Shown here: one piece after another, positions 8,123 to 16,920 of the stretch
Position numbering within the stretch: the first letter of the stretch is position 1
How the letters are laid out: each line of letters starts with the position of its first letter
Program-made: the position numbers and the translations under genes
Assembly: GCF_027563465.1 (NCBI RefSeq)
Contig: NZ_JAPFQA010000001.1
Span: 496,001 to 560,000 of the forward strand
From: Mesorhizobium qingshengii
GTDB taxonomy: Bacteria > Pseudomonadota > Alphaproteobacteria > Rhizobiales > Rhizobiaceae
Reading direction: 5' to 3'
Length of the DNA stretch: 64,000 nt
The notes under the pieces: generated by a model
The model's input: the letters and a program-made list of their open reading frames with translations, nothing else
What the model was told of the DNA's origin: nothing
Databases searched by the model: none

Positions 8123-8128
8123 GAATAC

Positions 8129-8572
8129 ATGACCATAAGGCTGCGCGCCCATCACCTCCTTTGCCTGCTCACCTATGTGGGCAAGGGATACAGCCCCGCC
8201 TTCACCGCCAACTACGACGGGATCGCGGAGCGCCTGAGCCGGGGCGAGGACATCCTGATCGTTTCCGGCCCTGACGACGTCTGCGCGCCGTTGCTCGACG
8301 AGCCGCAACCGCACTGCCTGCGCGAGAGCGCGGTGGAGCGGGACCGGCTCGCGGCGGCGGATGTGGAGGAATTGCTGGCGCGGCCAATCCGGATCGGCGC
8401 CCGCCTCGACCTCGACGCCGCGATCCTGGCCCGGATGCGGCAGGCGTTTTCGGCTGGCCCCGTGCGCAAGGCCTGCGGCGGCTGCGAATGGAACGAGCTG
8501 TGCAGCGCGGTCGCGGCCGGTGGGTATCGCGATACGCGCGTGCAGCGGTCCGCCTTGGCGGGCAAACGCTGA
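8129..8572 (+). CDS. DUF1284 cysteine-containing protein
   Basis: The product is 147 aa and begins MTIRLRAHHLLCLLTYVGKG, the DUF1284 signature. It has five cysteines in all, including CGGCEWNELC near residues 115-124, a layout that suggests metal or Fe-S binding. It follows bioY by 6 nt and is therefore probably controlled by BioR as well. A role linked to biotin is suggested only by this position: biotin synthase is an Fe-S enzyme, but no link is shown. Confidence 0.8.
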   Translation: MTIRLRAHHLLCLLTYVGKGYSPAFTANYDGIAERLSRGEDILIVSGPDDVCAPLLDEPQPHCLRESAVERDRLAAADVEELLARPIRIGARLDLDAAILARMRQAFSAGPVRKACGGCEWNELCSAVAAGGYRDTRVQRSALAGKR

Positions 8573-8810
8573 TCGTGGCGACATAGTCTCGGTGGTTCGA
8601 ATCTGTGCTATATTCGGCTCCGCCAGCGCCATGGCGGAAATTCGAGGCGGAAAACTGTCTCTTGCCGCCATGGTTTGTTAATCGGGTGACCCGATTGTGA
8701 ATTTGAGGCGGATTGAAGCGTGACCCCAAAAAGGCCATGCTTTGCCCGGAAAGATCGAGTCTACGTCGATCCCGCTGACGCGGAGATGACGCCTGGCTGA
8801 AAGGGATACG

Positions 8811-10586
8811 ATGCAGCAAGGACGTGCGCGCTGGCTGACAAGGCTGGCAATTGTGGCAGGCATGGCGATCTCGGCTCTGCCGGCCCATGCCAAGCAAACC
8901 ACCGAACCGGTCAAGATCACGTCTTTCTCGGGGGCCTATCTGGCCGCGCGGATCGCCGAAGGCGACAACGACCTCGACAGCGCCATAGCCTACTACAAGC
9001 AGGCCTTGGCCTTTGACCCGAGCGACACCGGCCTGCAGCAGAGCCTGATGCTGTCGCTGATCGCTCAAGGCCGCTTCGACGAATCCCTGGTCTATGCGGA
9101 CAAGCTCAAGGAAGTTCCCGATGTCGAGCGCTTCTCACGCCTGGCACTGGCCGTCGATTCCTTCCACAAGAAGGATTTCACCAAGGCGCAGTACTGGCTC
9201 AAGCTGTCGCTGGAATCCGACCTCGACCGGCTGATCTCCGGGGTGATGTCCGGCTGGGCCGAACAAGGCGCCGGCCAGGCCAGCGATGCGATGGCTTCGA
9301 TCGACAAGCTCCAGGGGCCGGATTGGTTCGGCCTGTTCAAGTCGTTCCACCGTGCGCTCATCGCCGATGCGTCGAACATGCCTGAAAAGGCCGAGGCGAT
9401 CTACGCCGCGACGATGCAGGATACGACCGCAGGCGGCGCTGCTCCCGAAACCTGGATGCGCAACGCCCAGGCTTATGCGTCGTTCCTGGCCCGCAAGGGC
9501 GACAAGGCCAAGGCTCTGTCGGTGCTCGATCAGGCCGAAGCGTTTTCGCCGGGCAAGCTGGAAATCGTCGCTTTGCGCAACAAGATCACCAAGGGCGACA
9601 AGATTGCGCCCTTCGTCGCCAGTCCGTCCGACGGCGCTTCCGAGATTCTGCTCGATCTCGCCACCGCGCTCAACCGCGGCGGCGGCGAACCGTTCGTCCG
9701 CCTCTACCTGCAATATGCGCTGGCCTTGAAACCCGACAGCGACGCCGCTCTCGTGCAGCTCGCTGCTGTCTCCGAGCAGCTGAAGGACGGCGAGGGCGCC
9801 ATCGCGCTCTATCGGCGCATCCCCGCCTCTTCGCCGTTGAAAGAGCTTTCCGACCTGCAGCTCGGCCTCAACCTTGCCGATCTCGACCGCCATGACGAGG
9901 CGATCACGCATCTGAAGGCCTTCGTCGAGGCTCATCCCGACGACATGCGCGCCTACCTGGCGCTTGGCGGCGTCTATTCCTCGAAGGATGATTTCCGCTC
10001 TGCCGCCACTCTCTACGACAAGGCTGTCGAGGTGCTGAAGACGCCGACCGCCGCCAACTGGAACATCTTCTATCAGCGCGGCATCGCCTATGAGCGGCTG
10101 AAGGAATGGCCAAAAGCCGAGCCGAATTTCCGCAAGGCGCTGGAGCTTTTCCCCGACCAGCCGCAGGTGCTGAACTATCTCGGCTATTCCTGGGTCGACA
10201 TGAACACGAACCTCAAGGAAGGCCTCGCGATGATCCAGAAGGCCGTCGACCTCAGGCCAAGCGACGGTTACATCGTCGATTCGCTGGGTTGGGCCTATTT
10301 CCGCATGGGCAGGTTCGATGATGCGGTGCGCGAAATGGAACGTGCCGTGTCGCTGAAGCCGGAGGATCCGGTACTGAACGACCATTTGGGCGATGCCTAC
10401 TGGCGCGTCGGCCGCAAGCTGGAAGCCACCTTCCAGTGGAACCAGGCCCGCGACCTGAAGCCGGATCCCGATGTGCTGGCCACCTTGCAGCAGAAGTTGA
10501 TGAAGGGCTTGCCGCCGATCGAATCCAACACGGCGCAGGAAACCCCGAAGGTCAAGCCCGAGCCAGTCCCCGCCCCGAAAGGATGA
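8811..10586 (+). CDS. exported tetratricopeptide repeat protein
   Basis: This is a 591 aa protein with a signal peptide (residues 1-28, ending ISALPAHA before KQ) and then TPR repeats through most of its length. Clear units lie at about residues 45-80, 330-400 and 410-540, for example LKEGLAMIQKAVDLRP and SLGWAYFRMGRFDDAVREME. The tail is rich in Pro and Lys. It should act in the periplasm as a protein-binding scaffold. The TPR fold says nothing more specific. Rhizobial relatives are commonly labelled only TPR protein. A strong terminator follows it, and a gap of 238 nt precedes it, so it appears to be a single-gene unit. Confidence 0.85.
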   Translation: MQQGRARWLTRLAIVAGMAISALPAHAKQTTEPVKITSFSGAYLAARIAEGDNDLDSAIAYYKQALAFDPSDTGLQQSLMLSLIAQGRFDESLVYADKLKEVPDVERFSRLALAVDSFHKKDFTKAQYWLKLSLESDLDRLISGVMSGWAEQGAGQASDAMASIDKLQGPDWFGLFKSFHRALIADASNMPEKAEAIYAATMQDTTAGGAAPETWMRNAQAYASFLARKGDKAKALSVLDQAEAFSPGKLEIVALRNKITKGDKIAPFVASPSDGASEILLDLATALNRGGGEPFVRLYLQYALALKPDSDAALVQLAAVSEQLKDGEGAIALYRRIPASSPLKELSDLQLGLNLADLDRHDEAITHLKAFVEAHPDDMRAYLALGGVYSSKDDFRSAATLYDKAVEVLKTPTAANWNIFYQRGIAYERLKEWPKAEPNFRKALELFPDQPQVLNYLGYSWVDMNTNLKEGLAMIQKAVDLRPSDGYIVDSLGWAYFRMGRFDDAVREMERAVSLKPEDPVLNDHLGDAYWRVGRKLEATFQWNQARDLKPDPDVLATLQQKLMKGLPPIESNTAQETPKVKPEPVPAPKG

Positions 10587-10606
10587 AGCCGGCTTTATGA
10601 ATGCGA

Positions 10607-10631
10607 ACGGGGCTCTTCGGAGCCCCGTTTT
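10607..10631 (+). terminator. intrinsic terminator after the TPR gene
   Basis: The stem CGGGGCTC/GAGCCCCG closes a stable TTCG tetraloop and is followed by TTTT. It starts 21 nt after the TPR gene stop and probably also serves the converging acetyltransferase gene. Confidence 0.9.
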
Positions 10632-10686
10632 CGTTTGGATCGATGGTGTATCCGTCCAGACAGGCGCCGATGCGCTCGGAATTGCC

Positions 10687-11148
10687 TCAGAACATCTTCC
10701 GGTAGACGACGAAGCCGGAGCGTTCGCCGACCTTGTCATAGAGCTTCATCGCCGTGTGGTTTGTTTCGTGCGTCAGCCAGTACACCCGGCCGGAACCGGC
10801 GGCCTGGGCGCGTTCGTAGACACCCTCTATCAGCGCCCGGCCGATGCCTTTTCCACGCGAGGCCTGCATGGTGAAAAGGTCCTGCAGATAGCAATTCGGC
10901 GCGATCGCCGTGGTGCTGCGGTGGAAGAGGTAGTGGACGAGGCCGAGGAGTTGTCCCCCGCTGTCGGCGACCAGCGCATGGACCGGCTCATAGGCATCGA
11001 AGAAGCGGGACCACGTCATCGCGGTGATCTCACTTGCCAGGGCCGTCTCATCCGAGCGGCCATAAAATGCGTTGTAGCCGTGCCAAAGCGGCAGCCATTG
11101 CTCGAAATCCTGGCGGGTGACGGGACGGATGGCGATCGGGCTGGGCAT
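10687..11148 (-). CDS. GNAT-family N-acetyltransferase
   Basis: The product is 153 aa. The acetyl-CoA binding motif A is present as LFTMQASRGKGIGRALIEGV (about residues 88-107), followed by the usual Tyr-rich C-terminal part (LTHETNHTAMKLYDKVGE). The N-terminus IAIRPVTRQDFEQWLPLW is also typical. Substrate is unknown. The ATG at 11148 was chosen as it begins the GNAT fold; ORFs reaching 11424 only cross the glyQ promoter region. It is divergent from glyQ, separated by about 205 nt. Confidence 0.85.
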   Translation of the reverse strand: MPSPIAIRPVTRQDFEQWLPLWHGYNAFYGRSDETALASEITAMTWSRFFDAYEPVHALVADSGGQLLGLVHYLFHRSTTAIAPNCYLQDLFTMQASRGKGIGRALIEGVYERAQAAGSGRVYWLTHETNHTAMKLYDKVGERSGFVVYRKMF

Positions 11149-11353
11149 GGCGGAACCTGTTGTCGTTGACACGGGGTGGTCCAAGTATCGAACAGACCTC
11201 GGGCTTTCATGGCCGGCAATGGGCCAGCCGCTCGCAATGCGTTCAACATCGTCCCGCGCGCTCCGGCGATCGGTGCCGACGCGCCTTGCTTGACGCTTCG
11301 CCGCCGGGTCTCTAGGACGTGGCGGCAAGCTAGCCTTTGCTGTCGAGGCCACC

Positions 11354-12298
11354 GTGACCGTTGAAATCCCCGCCCATATGCACCCCAGCCGCTCGTTCCA
11401 GGGGCTGATCCTGACCTTGCACAACTACTGGGCGGCCTATGGCTGCGTCATCCTGCAGCCATACGATATGGAAGTCGGCGCCGGCACGTTTCATCCGGCA
11501 ACGACGCTGCGGGCGCTCGGACCCAGGCGCTGGAACGCTGCCTACGTCCAGCCTTCGCGCCGTCCCAAGGATGGCCGCTATGGTGAGAACCCGAACCGGC
11601 TGCAGCATTATTACCAGTATCAGGTCATCCTGAAGCCGAATCCGCCGAACCTGCAGGAGCTCTATCTCGGCTCGCTGGTGGCGATCGGCGTCGATCCGCT
11701 GCTGCACGACATCCGCTTCGTCGAGGACGACTGGGAAAGCCCGACGCTGGGCGCCTGGGGACTCGGCTGGGAATGCTGGTGCGACGGCATGGAAGTGTCG
11801 CAGTTCACCTATTTCCAGCAGGTCTGCGGCATCGAATGCGCACCGGTGGCCGGCGAACTCACCTACGGGCTGGAGCGGCTGGCCATGTATGTGCAGGGCG
11901 TCGACAATGTCTACGACCTCAACTTCAACGGCCGCGAGGGCACCGACAAGGTGACCTATGGCGATGTCTTCCTGCAGGCCGAGCAGGAATACTCGCGTCA
12001 CAATTTCGAATACGCCAACACGGCGATGCTGCTCAGGCATTTCGAGGATGCCGAGGCCGAATGCAAGGCGCTGCTCGATGCCGGTGCGCCAGCGTCGAAC
12101 GACAATCTGCCGATGCACAGGATGGTCTTCCCGGCCTACGACCAGTGCATCAAGGCCAGCCATGTCTTCAACTTGCTCGACGCGCGCGGCGTGATTTCGG
12201 TCACCGAACGGCAGAGCTACATCTTGCGGGTGCGCAATCTGGCCAAGGCCTGCGGCGAGGCGTTTCTGAAGACCCAGGCCGGCGGACTGGCGGCCTGA
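11354..12298 (+). CDS. glyQ: glycyl-tRNA synthetase alpha subunit
   Basis: This 314 aa protein is the catalytic alpha subunit of the bacterial alpha2-beta2 glycyl-tRNA synthetase, which activates glycine and charges tRNA(Gly). Conserved blocks include [40 protein letters not shown] and [20 protein letters not shown]. It starts at GTG 11354 ([20 protein letters not shown]); an in-frame ATG at 11378 is the alternative. The partner glyS follows after about 420 nt and is not tightly coupled as in many genomes. Confidence 0.97.
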   Translation: MTVEIPAHMHPSRSFQGLILTLHNYWAAYGCVILQPYDMEVGAGTFHPATTLRALGPRRWNAAYVQPSRRPKDGRYGENPNRLQHYYQYQVILKPNPPNLQELYLGSLVAIGVDPLLHDIRFVEDDWESPTLGAWGLGWECWCDGMEVSQFTYFQQVCGIECAPVAGELTYGLERLAMYVQGVDNVYDLNFNGREGTDKVTYGDVFLQAEQEYSRHNFEYANTAMLLRHFEDAEAECKALLDAGAPASNDNLPMHRMVFPAYDQCIKASHVFNLLDARGVISVTERQSYILRVRNLAKACGEAFLKTQAGGLAA

Positions 12299-12315
12299 GT
12301 TTCAGGCGCGCTTCA

Positions 12316-12492
12316 TCATCCCTGCTTCATCATCTCCAGGGAAGCGTTGATCGGCGACAGGATCTGGCCGCTCGGGCCGGCCATGGTCCGCAATGCCTGC
12401 CGCACGCCCGGCATCGAGAAGGCGCCGTGGACCTGCGCGGTGAAGCAGGCGCTGAGCGCGAGGATCTGAAGAAGTCTGGATGCCGTTTTCAT
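12316..12492 (-). CDS. possible small secreted protein
   Basis: A 58 aa reading frame lies between glyQ and glyS on the opposite strand. It starts with a plausible signal peptide (MKTASRLLQILALSACFTAQ, then VHGAF) and ends LEMMKQG. The organisation Lys, hydrophobic core, small residues and HGA is typical of an exported peptide. No clear Shine-Dalgarno sequence is visible, and no family is recognised, so it could be a chance ORF. The rest of the interval up to the glyS start shows no other gene. Confidence 0.4.
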   Translation of the reverse strand: MKTASRLLQILALSACFTAQVHGAFSMPGVRQALRTMAGPSGQILSPINASLEMMKQG

Positions 12493-12720
12493 GGTCGTTC
12501 AGCCAAGAGTTCCCTGCCTGAGCGTGGGTCGCTCCAGCGCTGCGTTCGGTTCATGGAAATCTTTGATCCAAGGACGAGCGGGATCGCCGCGCCCCGACAG
12601 GGCGGCCAAAATTGCGGAAATCAGCCGAAGTCGGTGATTGAAGCGCCGAAAGGGTGACAGCGGCCAGCCGAGTTGCTATGCCCCGCGCGGACCACTCTCC
12701 CGCATGAGCTGACCCCGATG

Positions 12721-15096
12721 CCTGACCTGCTTCTAGAACTTCGCTCCGAGGAAATCCCTGCCCGCATGCAGCGCAAGGCGGCGGGTGACCTGAGGAAGAT
12801 GCTGACCGACGGTCTGGTCGAGGCAGGGCTGACCTACGAGGCGGCGCGCGAGTACTGGACGCCGCGGCGTCTGGCGCTTGATATCAGGGGGCTGATCGCG
12901 CGCTCGAAGGATATTCGTGAGGAGATCAAGGGCCCCTCGACCAGCGCGCCTGAACAGGCGGTCCAGGGTTTCCTGCGCAAGGCCGGGCTTGCTTCGATCG
13001 CCGAGGCGCATGTCCATTCCGACCCGAAGAAGGGCGACTTCTATGTCGCCCACATTTCGAAACCGGGCAGGGCGGCGGAAGAAATCATCGCCGAACTGGT
13101 GCCGGGCATCATCCGCAACTTCCCGTGGCCGAAATCGATGCGCTGGGGGCCGGCCTCGGCCAAGCCCGGCTCGCTGCGCTGGGTGCGGCCGCTGCAATCC
13201 ATCCTGTGCACCTTCGGTCCGGAGACCGAGGAGCCGGTTGTGGTCGATTTCGAGATCGACGGCATCCGCTCCGGCAACATCACCTATGGCCACCGCTTTC
13301 ATGCGCCTGATGCCATTACCGTGCGCCGCTTCGATGACTATGTTTCCAAGCTGGAGGCGGCGAAGGTCGTGCTCGACGCCGACCGGCGCAAGGAGATCAT
13401 CCTTGCCGACGCTCGCAATCTCGCTTTCGCCAACGGTCTCGACCTGGTCGAGGACGACGGGCTGCTGGAGGAAGTCTCCGGGCTGGTCGAATGGCCGGTC
13501 GTGCTGATGGGCGCGTTCGAAGAGGCTTTCCTGGGCATTCCGGCCGAGGTCATCCGGCTGACCATCCGCGCTAACCAGAAGTGCTTTGTGACACGGCCAC
13601 CGGGCGTCGACGATACGCTTTCCAACCACTTCATCCTCACCGCCAACATCGAGGCGAAGGATGGCGGCAAGGAGATCGCCCACGGCAACGGCAAGGTGGT
13701 GCGCTCTCGCCTGTCGGACGCGCTGTATTTCTGGACGACCGACCAAGGCGATTTGCCTGATCTCGACCGGTTGCGGGCGTCGGCGGAAAAGTTCGAACTC
13801 GACCTGAACAAACCGCTCGACCAGCGCATGGCCCGGCTCGACCATCTCGGCGTCACCTTCCATGCCAAGCTCGGCACGCAGGGCGAGCGGGTGGAGCGGA
13901 TCAAGCGGCTGGCCGAAGAACTGGCGCCGATCGTCGGCGCCGATCCCGCGCTGGCGCGCCGCGCAGCGGTTCTCGCCAAGGCAGATCTGCAGACCGAGGT
14001 CGTTGGCGAGTTTCCGGAACTGCAGGGCGCCATGGGCCGCAAATACGCGCTCCTTCAGGGCGAGCATCCATCCGTGGCCGCCGCCGCTGAAGAACATTAC
14101 AAGCCGCAAGGCCCGTCCGACCGCGTGCCGAGCGATCCGGTTTCGGTCACCGTCGCGCTCGCCGACAAGCTGGATACGCTGGCCGGCTTCTGGGCCATCG
14201 ACGAAAAGCCGACCGGGTCGAAGGACCCCTATGCGCTGCGTCGAGCAGCGCTGGGCATGGTGAGGATCATACTGGAAAACAGGATCAAGCTTTCCCTTGG
14301 CGTCGCCATTGCGGCGGCAGTCTCCTCGGCGCTCGCCGCATATGAACGGCTCGGCGAGGGGGCTGAAAGCCGCGGTGTGGTCGCGATGCTCGATTCCCGC
14401 ATTCGCGACTACAAGGGGGCAAGCCAGCTGTTGTCGGAAGCGGGCTTGATCTCCAACTTGTTGAGGGGCGGGCTGGCCAACGCGAGTTCAGAAATCTTTG
14501 GTTCCGCCGATCAGGAACGAGAGTTCTTTGATGGCCAGCGTATGATGGAATTGGAGGCGTCGCTGGCGCCATTCGTCGCCGACCTCCTCGCCTTCTTCCA
14601 CGACCGCCTGAAAGTCTACCTCCGCGACCAAGGCGCCCGCCACGATCTGATCGACGCCGTCATCACGCCGCAGTCCGACGATCTCCTGCAGATCGTCCGC
14701 CGCGTCGAAGCGTTGGGCTCCTTCCTCGACACCGAGGACGGCAGGAACCTGCTCGCCGGCACCAAGCGCGCGGCCAACATCCTGGCTGCCGAGGAGAAGA
14801 AGAAAACGGCGGTCGCCGAAACCGTTGAGCCGGCTTTGTTCGAGGAAAATGCCGAGAAATCGCTCTTTGCGGCAGTGAATCAGGCTGAGAAGCAAGCCGG
14901 CGAAGCGATTCAAAACGAAGACTTTTCCGCCGCCATGCTGGCGCTTAGCGCGTTGCGCGAACCCGTTGATTCATTCTTTGAAGGTGTTCTCGTGAATGAT
15001 GAAGACTTGGCGGTGCGGGCCAACCGTCTGGCACTTCTCACCCGGATCCGTGTAGCCACAGGTCAGGTCGCTGATTTCTCGAAAATCGCCGGCTGA
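12721..15096 (+). CDS. glyS: glycyl-tRNA synthetase beta subunit
   Basis: The product is 791 aa and starts [20 protein letters not shown], the classical GlyS N-terminus. The beta subunit binds tRNA(Gly) and ends in an anticodon-binding domain. Other landmarks are [10 protein letters not shown], the HD-like central region and [20 protein letters not shown]. It is about 100 residues longer than E. coli GlyS (689 aa). Most of the excess lies between [14 protein letters not shown] and [12 protein letters not shown], about residues 515-625, where E. coli has a much shorter linker. The start at 12721 was chosen because upstream codons have no similarity. Confidence 0.96.
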   Translation, partial: PDLLLELRSEEIPARMQRKAAGDLRKMLTDGLVEAGLTYEAAREYWTPRRLALDIRGLIARSKDIREEIKGPSTSAPEQAVQGFLRKAGLASIAEAHVHSDPKKGDFYVAHISKPGRAAEEIIAELVPGIIRNFPWPKSMRWGPASAKPGSLRWVRPLQSILCTFGPETEEPVVVDFEIDGIRSGNITYGHRFHAPDAITVRRFDDYVSKLEAAKVVLDADRRKEIILADARNLAFANGLDLVEDDGLLEEVSGLVEWPVVLMGAFEEAFLGIPAEVIRLTIRANQKCFVTRPPGVDDTLSNHFILTANIEAKDGGKEIAHGNGKVVRSRLSDALYFWTTDQGDLPDLDRLRASAEKFELDLNKPLDQRMARLDHLGVTFHAKLGTQGERVERIKRLAEELAPIVGADPALARRAAVLAKADLQTEVVGEFPELQGAMGRKYALLQGEHPSVAAAAEEHYKPQGPSDRVPSDPVSVTVALADKLDTLAGFWAIDEKPTGSKDPYALRRAALGMVRIILENRIKLSLGVAIAAAVSSALAAYERLGEGAESRGVVAMLDSRIRDYKGASQLLSEAGLISNLLRGGLANASSEIFGSADQEREFFDGQRMMELEASLAPFVADLLAFFHDRLKVYLRDQGARHDLIDAVITPQSDDLLQIVRRVEALGSFLDTEDGRNLLAGTKRAANILAAEEKKKTAVAETVEPALFEENAEKSLFAAVNQAEKQAGEAIQNEDFSAAMLALSALREPVDSFFEGVLVNDEDLAVRANRLALLTRIRVATGQVADFSKIAG

Positions 15097-15101
15097 GAAG
15101 A

Positions 15102-15152
15102 CCATATTGTGAAAAGTGGGCACCGGTTTTCGGGCGGAATCACGCTCGAATA
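15102..15152. repeat. AAAAGTGG-family intergenic repeat
   Basis: The core GAAAAGTGGGCACCGGTTTT, followed by CGGG, closely matches the element at 40259 and is related to that at 3358. The outer arms are less perfect here. It lies just after the glyS stop. Confidence 0.6.
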
Positions 15153-15272
15153 AAGCAATCCACAGGCGCCGGAAAAATATCTTCCGGCCGGCCGTTCGAG
15201 CCGGCTTACAGTCATATGACGATGATCTCTCCGTGGCAAAAGGAACATGTTCCCCAACCCACGGAGGCTTCC

Positions 15273-15620
15273 ATGAATTCCGATCACGAAATCGAAGTGA
15301 CTGAAGAAACCTCGGCGGCCGCCGAGGCGATTGAATCCGCTTCCGAAACCGATCACGACGCCGCTGCTGCGGTCGAGGCCGCTGATCACTCTGATGACGA
15401 GGACGGCGACGAAGAAGAAGGCGATGACGAAGACGGCGAAGAGTCCGACGAAGACGACGCTGAAGCCGCCACGCTCTCGGGCGATGACGACGAAGACGAA
15501 GACGAAGATGAGGACGAAGACGGCGCCGATGACGCCGTGAAGGCGGAAGGCGATGACGCCGAAGATGAATCTGAAGACGGCGAGTCGGAAGAAAACGACG
15601 ACAAGGAAGAAGCGGCCTGA
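15273..15620 (+). CDS. extremely acidic, probably disordered protein
   Basis: The product is 115 aa. By my count 61 residues are Asp or Glu, with only two Lys and no Arg. Residues about 38-85 are almost pure D/E, including a long Asp-Glu alternation. There is no signal peptide or membrane helix. A GGAGG lies 6 nt before the ATG at 15273 and a strong terminator follows, so it looks like a real single-gene unit despite low complexity. Such tails can bind basic proteins, divalent cations or nucleic-acid-binding proteins; no function is established. The encoding DNA consists of GAC/GAA repeats that may vary in length. Confidence 0.7.
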   Translation: MNSDHEIEVTEETSAAAEAIESASETDHDAAAAVEAADHSDDEDGDEEEGDDEDGEESDEDDAEAATLSGDDDEDEDEDEDEDGADDAVKAEGDDAEDESEDGESEENDDKEEAA

Positions 15621-15644
15621 GATTTCAATCGGGTTCTGTCGAGA

Positions 15645-15680
15645 AGAGGGGGTGGCGCATCAGCGCCGCCCCCTCTTTTG
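15645..15680 (+). terminator. intrinsic terminator after the acidic protein gene
   Basis: A stem of about 14 bp (AGAGGGGGTGGCGC against GCGCCGCCCCCTCT, one T-G pair) with an ATCA loop is followed by TTTTG. It lies between converging genes and may serve both. Confidence 0.9.
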
Positions 15681-15702
15681 TTGATTCCAGTTTTTGAGCG
15701 TG

Positions 15703-16092
15703 TCAGTCCTCCAGGATGCTGACGCGTACGCTGTTTTCGTAGACGTCGACCTGGATCAGCGGCTCGCCATTGACGATGGCCCGCTTGGTCGAGGAGCTCA
15801 TCGCGCCGGGGCGCTCCAGCATGCGTTGCAAATCGGCGCGCTGGTCATTGGTCCTGAACCAGGCGTCACCCTCGTCGTCACGGTCGCGGCGATGGAATTT
15901 GTGCCAGTTGGCGCGGTCTTGCCGCACCATTTGCGCGGCGCTGTCGAGCGCATAGCCGTCACTCGCCTGATGATCCCGATCGGAAATGCGCGCGACATAG
16001 GATCCCAGCATGTCGTCCGCATGAGCCGCGCCGGCGCCAAGCAGTGATGCCAGCAGAAGCCCGGCCATGGTGACAGTTCTGGATTTGCTCAT
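15703..16092 (-). CDS. exported protein of unknown function
   Basis: This 129 aa protein has a signal peptide (about residues 1-25, LLLASLLGAGAAHA before DD). The mature part has many charged residues, including HKFHRRDRDDEGD. It ends in a small beta-like segment (EPLIQVDVYENSVRVSILED). I do not recognise a named family. The ATG at 16092 was chosen over an in-frame TTG two codons upstream. It probably resides in the periplasm. It ends 22 nt from the terminator of the acidic protein gene. Confidence 0.7.
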   Translation of the reverse strand: MSKSRTVTMAGLLLASLLGAGAAHADDMLGSYVARISDRDHQASDGYALDSAAQMVRQDRANWHKFHRRDRDDEGDAWFRTNDQRADLQRMLERPGAMSSSTKRAIVNGEPLIQVDVYENSVRVSILED

Positions 16093-16250
16093 GATCAACC
16101 CCTTCTTGCCCTGAACGATGAAACCCCGTCTGCCACAGCCGCCCGGCGAAATTCAGGTGACGGCGTCCAGCGGTGAAGATGAACCGGGACGGGGTTTGCC
16201 CGGCAATGGTGCGCCGACCGTCAGACCGCAGTCAAGTCGCGGCGGGACGG

Positions 16251-16745
16251 CTACTTGGCTTTGCCGACCCCTTGTATGGGCTGGGCCGCGGCCTGCGCGG
16301 GCGAGCCCGGCGCTGCGGCGGATTTATTTCCGGTGTCTCCCGAAGGGGCTGCCGAGGCAGTGGCCGTTGCCGGCGCAGTGCCTGCGGCCGGCGCGGTGCC
16401 GGTCGCCGGTGCGGCGCTTGGTGTCGGCGCCGAGAAGGCAGGACCGGCGACGCCGCCACGGATGACCACGGGGCCTTGCTGGAAGCCGTGCCTGGTCCCG
16501 GGCTTGTCCGGGATGGCGGACACCTTTTCATAGGTGACGTCGGGCTGTGCTTCGGCGGGCGCCACCACGGACCGCACATCGCTGGCTTTGGTGGCGTCGG
16601 CGGTCTTCAGCGGTTTTGGGTCGCCGAGCTTGATGATGGATGGTGTCGAGGACGGCGCACCGGGAAAAACCAGCGACGAGGCCTGCGCCCCGCCGGTCAC
16701 CGCCGCCAGGGTGATCCCCAGCGCTCCCAGGATATGCACAGACAC
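16251..16745 (-). CDS. Ala/Pro-rich exported protein of unknown function
   Basis: The product is 164 aa. It begins with a hydrophobic segment (MSVHILGALGITLAAVTGGA, then QASS) likely to be a signal peptide, and ends in a low-complexity Ala/Pro/Thr/Gly tail from about residue 100. GTG 16745 was chosen because AGGGGAGC lies 7-8 nt upstream; the ORF extending to 16844 has no ribosome site. No domain is recognised. The tail could be a flexible periplasmic linker. Confidence 0.6.
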   Translation of the reverse strand: MSVHILGALGITLAAVTGGAQASSLVFPGAPSSTPSIIKLGDPKPLKTADATKASDVRSVVAPAEAQPDVTYEKVSAIPDKPGTRHGFQQGPVVIRGGVAGPAFSAPTPSAAPATGTAPAAGTAPATATASAAPSGDTGNKSAAAPGSPAQAAAQPIQGVGKAK

Positions 16746-16920
16746 GATGATAGCTCCCCTTTGTCCAGAACCGCACGATAGCGGGTCGGACTTGATATCG
16801 GCTTTCGTGGAAACAATGCATTTTAGGGATTGATAAATCGCCAATGCCTGACTTTCCCACCAGCGACTTGCCCAACTGCCGCCATCGTACTACGCAGCCG
16901 GCATCTGTGAGGTGACGAGA

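Noticed and set aside
15490..15525. The GAC/GAA run considered as a CRISPR or tandem satellite array.
   Set aside because: It codes the Asp-Glu tract of the acidic protein. There are no spacers and the period is three or six bases.
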